Assembly (NCBI GenBank): GCA_945957495.1
Contig: CAMFLG010000157.1
Coordinates: 1-7,165 of the forward strand
DNA length: 7,165 bases
Source: an uncultured Pseudorhodobacter sp.
GTDB taxonomy: Bacteria > Pseudomonadota > Alphaproteobacteria > Rhodobacterales > Rhodobacteraceae
Direction of reading: 5' to 3'
The notes beneath the pieces were generated by a model. The model had not been told where the DNA came from. It saw nothing but the letters and a program-made list of their open reading frames with translations, and made no database searches. The position numbers and the translations under genes were made by a program. Shown here piece by piece: positions 5,083-7,165 of this stretch. Positions within the stretch are counted from its first letter, which is position 1. Each line of letters starts with the position of its first letter.

Positions 5083-6956
5083 TTTTTCGGTTTCGTCCCC
5101 AGGTTGGCCGCCTTGGGCACCGCCTTGTTCGGGCTGCGCATGTTGCCGAAAACGTCAGGGCGTTTGCCGTGGCTCCACATGATCAGATATTGCTGGGTGA
5201 AGGTGATCGTGTTGTTGGTGATCCAGTAGATCACCAGACCGCTGGCGAAACCACCCAGCATGAACATGAAGACCCAGGGCATCCAGGCAAAGATCTGCTG
5301 TTGCACCGGATCGGCGGGTGCCGGGTTCAGTTTCTGCTGCAGCCACATGGTGATGCCCAGAAGGATTGGCAGCACCCCGATGAAGATGGTGGCAAGCAGG
5401 GTGTGCGGCGCGGGCGCGTCCCATGGCATCAGGCCAAACAGGTTGAACAGCGACGAGGTGTCCGGCGCCGACAGATCCCTGATCCAGCCAAAGAACGGCG
5501 CCTGACGCAGTTCGATGGTGACAAAGATCACCTTGTACAGCGAGAAGAAGATCGGGATCTGGATAAACACCGGAAGGCAGCCCGCAGCCGGGTTGACCTT
5601 TTTCTCTTTGTAAAGCTGCATCATTTCCTTTTGCAGCTTTTGCTTGTCCTCGCCCGCGCGTTCTTTCAGCGCCTCGATCTCGGGCTGCAATTCCTTCATC
5701 CGCGCCATCGAGGCATAGGATTTATAGGCAAGCGGCAGCACCAGAACCTTCAGGATGAAGGTCAGGCCGATGATCGCAAGGCCCATGTTGCCGATCAGGC
5801 CATGCAGCCAGTGCAGCACCAGAAAGATCGGCTTGGTCAGGAAATAGAACCAGCCCCAGTCGATCGAATCCACGAAACCGGGGATCGGTTCCAACGCGGG
5901 GTTGACGGTTGCGCCAAAGAGGCCCGACAGAAAGCTCGGCTCGTTCTGATAGCTGCTGATGGTTTCCCATTCCTTGGCGCCGGCGAACAGCCGCGTCGAG
6001 CTTTCGGCCTTGCCGCCGGGGGCAACGGTGACGGCGGGCTGACGCACCTCAACCTGATAGATATTGGCGTTGGGGACGTATTTCGCCACGGATTTGAAGG
6101 GCTTGCCCTGTTCCGGGATCAGGGTGGTCATCCAGTAGTGGTCGGTAAAGCCAATCCAGCCATCGGTGGTGGATTCGGTGATCAGGGCGGGGCCACCCTC
6201 TTTCTCGTCAACCGTCATCGAGGCGAATTTGCTGTATTTCAGCTCTTCCAGCTTGCCATCATTGCGCGAGATCATACCTTCGTGGACGACGTAGATGTTC
6301 TGCATCTTCGGCAGGCCGTGACGGGCCACGATGCCATAGGGGGCCAGACGCGCCTCGGTCGTGCCGGTGTTTTCCACGGCATCGGTGACGGTGAACATGA
6401 AGTCCTCGTCAACGGTGATGGTGCGGGTAAAATTCAGGCCCTTGCCATTTTCCCAATGCAGCGTCACCGGCTGGCCGGGGGCCAGCGTACCGCCAGAGGC
6501 AATCTTCCATTCCGATTTTGCGCCAGGCACGTCATCGCCGGTCAATCCCCCGCCGGGGGCCCAGCCGAAAACGGCATAATAGGGGAATTCCTGCCCGACC
6601 GGTGACAGCAGTTGCACGATGGGCGAATCCGGTTCGATGGTTTCGCGATAGGTTTTCAGCGACAGCATGTCCAACCGGCCGCCCAGCATCGAAATAGAGC
6701 CGGAAAGCTTTGGTGTCTCGATGGTCAGACGCGGCGATTCCGGCAAAGGTTCGGTCGAGGCGACTTCTGTGGTGGCAACAGCGGTTGCATCGGCGGCGGT
6801 AGGGGGCACCAGATCGGTTGCAGCCGGGGCGGTGGCTTCGGTGGTGGGTTCGGGGAACCATTGCGGGAAAAGCATGGGTCCGGCCACAAACCAACCCAGG
6901 ATCACCAGGAAGCTAAGCACGGTTGCGAGGATGAGGTTCTTGTTCTGATCGTCCAT
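5079..6956 (-). CDS. yidC: Membrane protein insertase YidC
   Basis: YidC inserts and folds inner-membrane proteins, alone or with SecYEG. The 625 residues follow the proteobacterial plan: an N-terminal membrane anchor (about 7-28), an Ala/Thr/Pro-rich linker (about 37-73), a large periplasmic domain (about 75-350), and the insertase core of five helices from about 366 to 595. The core has GLAIIGLTFILK, a cytoplasmic helical hairpin from SMARMKELQPEI to QLYKEKKVNP, GCLPVFIQIPIFFSLYKV, ELRQAPFFGWIRDLSAP, and the last helix SGLVIYWITNN. K403 occupies the place of E. coli R366 in the hydrophilic groove. The C-terminus is basic (KAVPKAANLGTKPKK), consistent with ribosome contact. The ATG at 6956 is preferred, as MDDQNKNL matches the family opening; the ATG at 6971 would add five residues, with AGGA directly abutting it. 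It is followed by the MOSC gene in an ATGA overlap. Confidence 0.96.
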   Translation of the reverse strand: MDDQNKNLILATVLSFLVILGWFVAGPMLFPQWFPEPTTEATAPAATDLVPPTAADATAVATTEVASTEPLPESPRLTIETPKLSGSISMLGGRLDMLSLKTYRETIEPDSPIVQLLSPVGQEFPYYAVFGWAPGGGLTGDDVPGAKSEWKIASGGTLAPGQPVTLHWENGKGLNFTRTITVDEDFMFTVTDAVENTGTTEARLAPYGIVARHGLPKMQNIYVVHEGMISRNDGKLEELKYSKFASMTVDEKEGGPALITESTTDGWIGFTDHYWMTTLIPEQGKPFKSVAKYVPNANIYQVEVRQPAVTVAPGGKAESSTRLFAGAKEWETISSYQNEPSFLSGLFGATVNPALEPIPGFVDSIDWGWFYFLTKPIFLVLHWLHGLIGNMGLAIIGLTFILKVLVLPLAYKSYASMARMKELQPEIEALKERAGEDKQKLQKEMMQLYKEKKVNPAAGCLPVFIQIPIFFSLYKVIFVTIELRQAPFFGWIRDLSAPDTSSLFNLFGLMPWDAPAPHTLLATIFIGVLPILLGITMWLQQKLNPAPADPVQQQIFAWMPWVFMFMLGGFASGLVIYWITNNTITFTQQYLIMWSHGKRPDVFGNMRSPNKAVPKAANLGTKPKK

Positions 6957-7016
6957 TTGGACAGCCACCATTCCTGTTCAGGGTCTGCGTGGTTCAACAG
7001 AAGGGGGCGGGAAAGG

Positions 7017-7165
7017 TCAAGCGGTTTTCCCTGCGACATAGGCGTTCAGCAGGGGATTTGGCACCCAAATCGGTTCCAAACCGGAGGAAACCGGCAATCG
7101 CGCGTCGGTGCCCTGGTTGGGCGGGTTTCCCGGCCGCGGCGTGTTCACCAAAACCAAGGTCGTCC
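7017..7165 (-). CDS. Possible C-terminal end of an unrecognised protein, partial
   Basis: On the minus strand a frame is open from the window edge to a TGA at 7017-7019, giving 48 residues that end in VPNPLLNAYVAGKTA. Its third codon positions are richer in G and C than those of the other open minus frame (stop near 6994), and it lies 60 bp before the preferred yidC start (45 bp before the alternative), as expected for an upstream gene in the same operon. I do not recognise the family: in this neighbourhood rnpA or yidD is often found close upstream of yidC, but the visible tail does not look like either. Proline and asparagine are frequent. It could also be noncoding DNA. Confidence 0.4.
   Translation of the reverse strand, partial: TTLVLVNTPRPGNPPNQGTDARLPVSSGLEPIWVPNPLLNAYVAGKTA

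Noticed and set aside
5169..6605. A 478-codon plus-strand open frame antisense to yidC
   Set aside because: It lies wholly inside yidC, its translation is rich in His, Gln, Arg, Gly and Asp with no family motif, and long antisense frames are expected opposite GC-rich genes. YidC motifs on the other strand are unmistakable.
7070..7094. Repeated ccgg/aaccg elements near the right edge (cggtt-cca-aaccg)
   Set aside because: A five-base stem in GC-rich DNA inside a possible coding tail is too weak to call a structure.
1..7165. CRISPR arrays, tRNA or rRNA genes, insertion sequences, phage or defence genes
   Set aside because: I looked on both strands and saw no regularly spaced repeats, cloverleaf-like sequence, transposase motifs or terminal inverted repeats; nearly all the DNA is accounted for by housekeeping genes.

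Overview
The window reads as an ordinary housekeeping segment of a GC-rich alphaproteobacterial chromosome, most likely from the Rhodobacteraceae. The evidence is family-level resemblance of the proteins (a YidC that begins MDDQNKN, the MOSC and ferredoxin-like proteins, the 217-residue EngB), high G+C at third codon positions, and the gene order yidC - MOSC - engB near argB. No sequence search was possible, so the lineage is an inference.

Layout from left to right. Positions 1-468 (+) are the C-terminal part of an M20-family zinc peptidase whose start lies outside the window. A 119-bp convergent gap follows, holding three inverted repeats. On the minus strand and read right to left, argB (2722-1823), a QueG-like ferredoxin protein (about 1723-1088) and a SixA-type phosphohistidine phosphatase (1091-588) form a probable co-directional unit; the last two overlap by ATGA. 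A 214-bp divergent region (2723-2936) separates argB from a plus-strand short-chain dehydrogenase (2937-3668) and carries overlapping promoter-like elements and a 17-bp dyad. The dehydrogenase converges, with only 17 bp between, on a minus-strand cluster yidC (6956-5079) - MOSC protein (5082-4336) - engB (4339-3686), in which each junction is again a 4-bp ATGA overlap. Beyond yidC, the last 149 bases are probably the C-terminal end of one more minus-strand gene that I do not recognise.

How the genes relate. YidC (membrane protein insertion) and EngB/YihA (large ribosomal subunit assembly) are essential or near-essential growth functions and are locked together translationally with a MOSC-domain protein of unknown substrate. 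ArgB catalyses the second step of arginine synthesis. The ferredoxin-like protein and SixA share a junction but no obvious pathway. The dehydrogenase sits between the engB end and the argB start in the opposite direction and looks like an independent transcription unit.

I found no CRISPR array, insertion sequence, tRNA or rRNA, and nothing that amounts to a new defence or mobile system. The items most worth a second look are the uncharacterised QueG-like protein coupled to SixA, the MOSC protein embedded between yidC and engB, and the dyads in the two intergenic regions.
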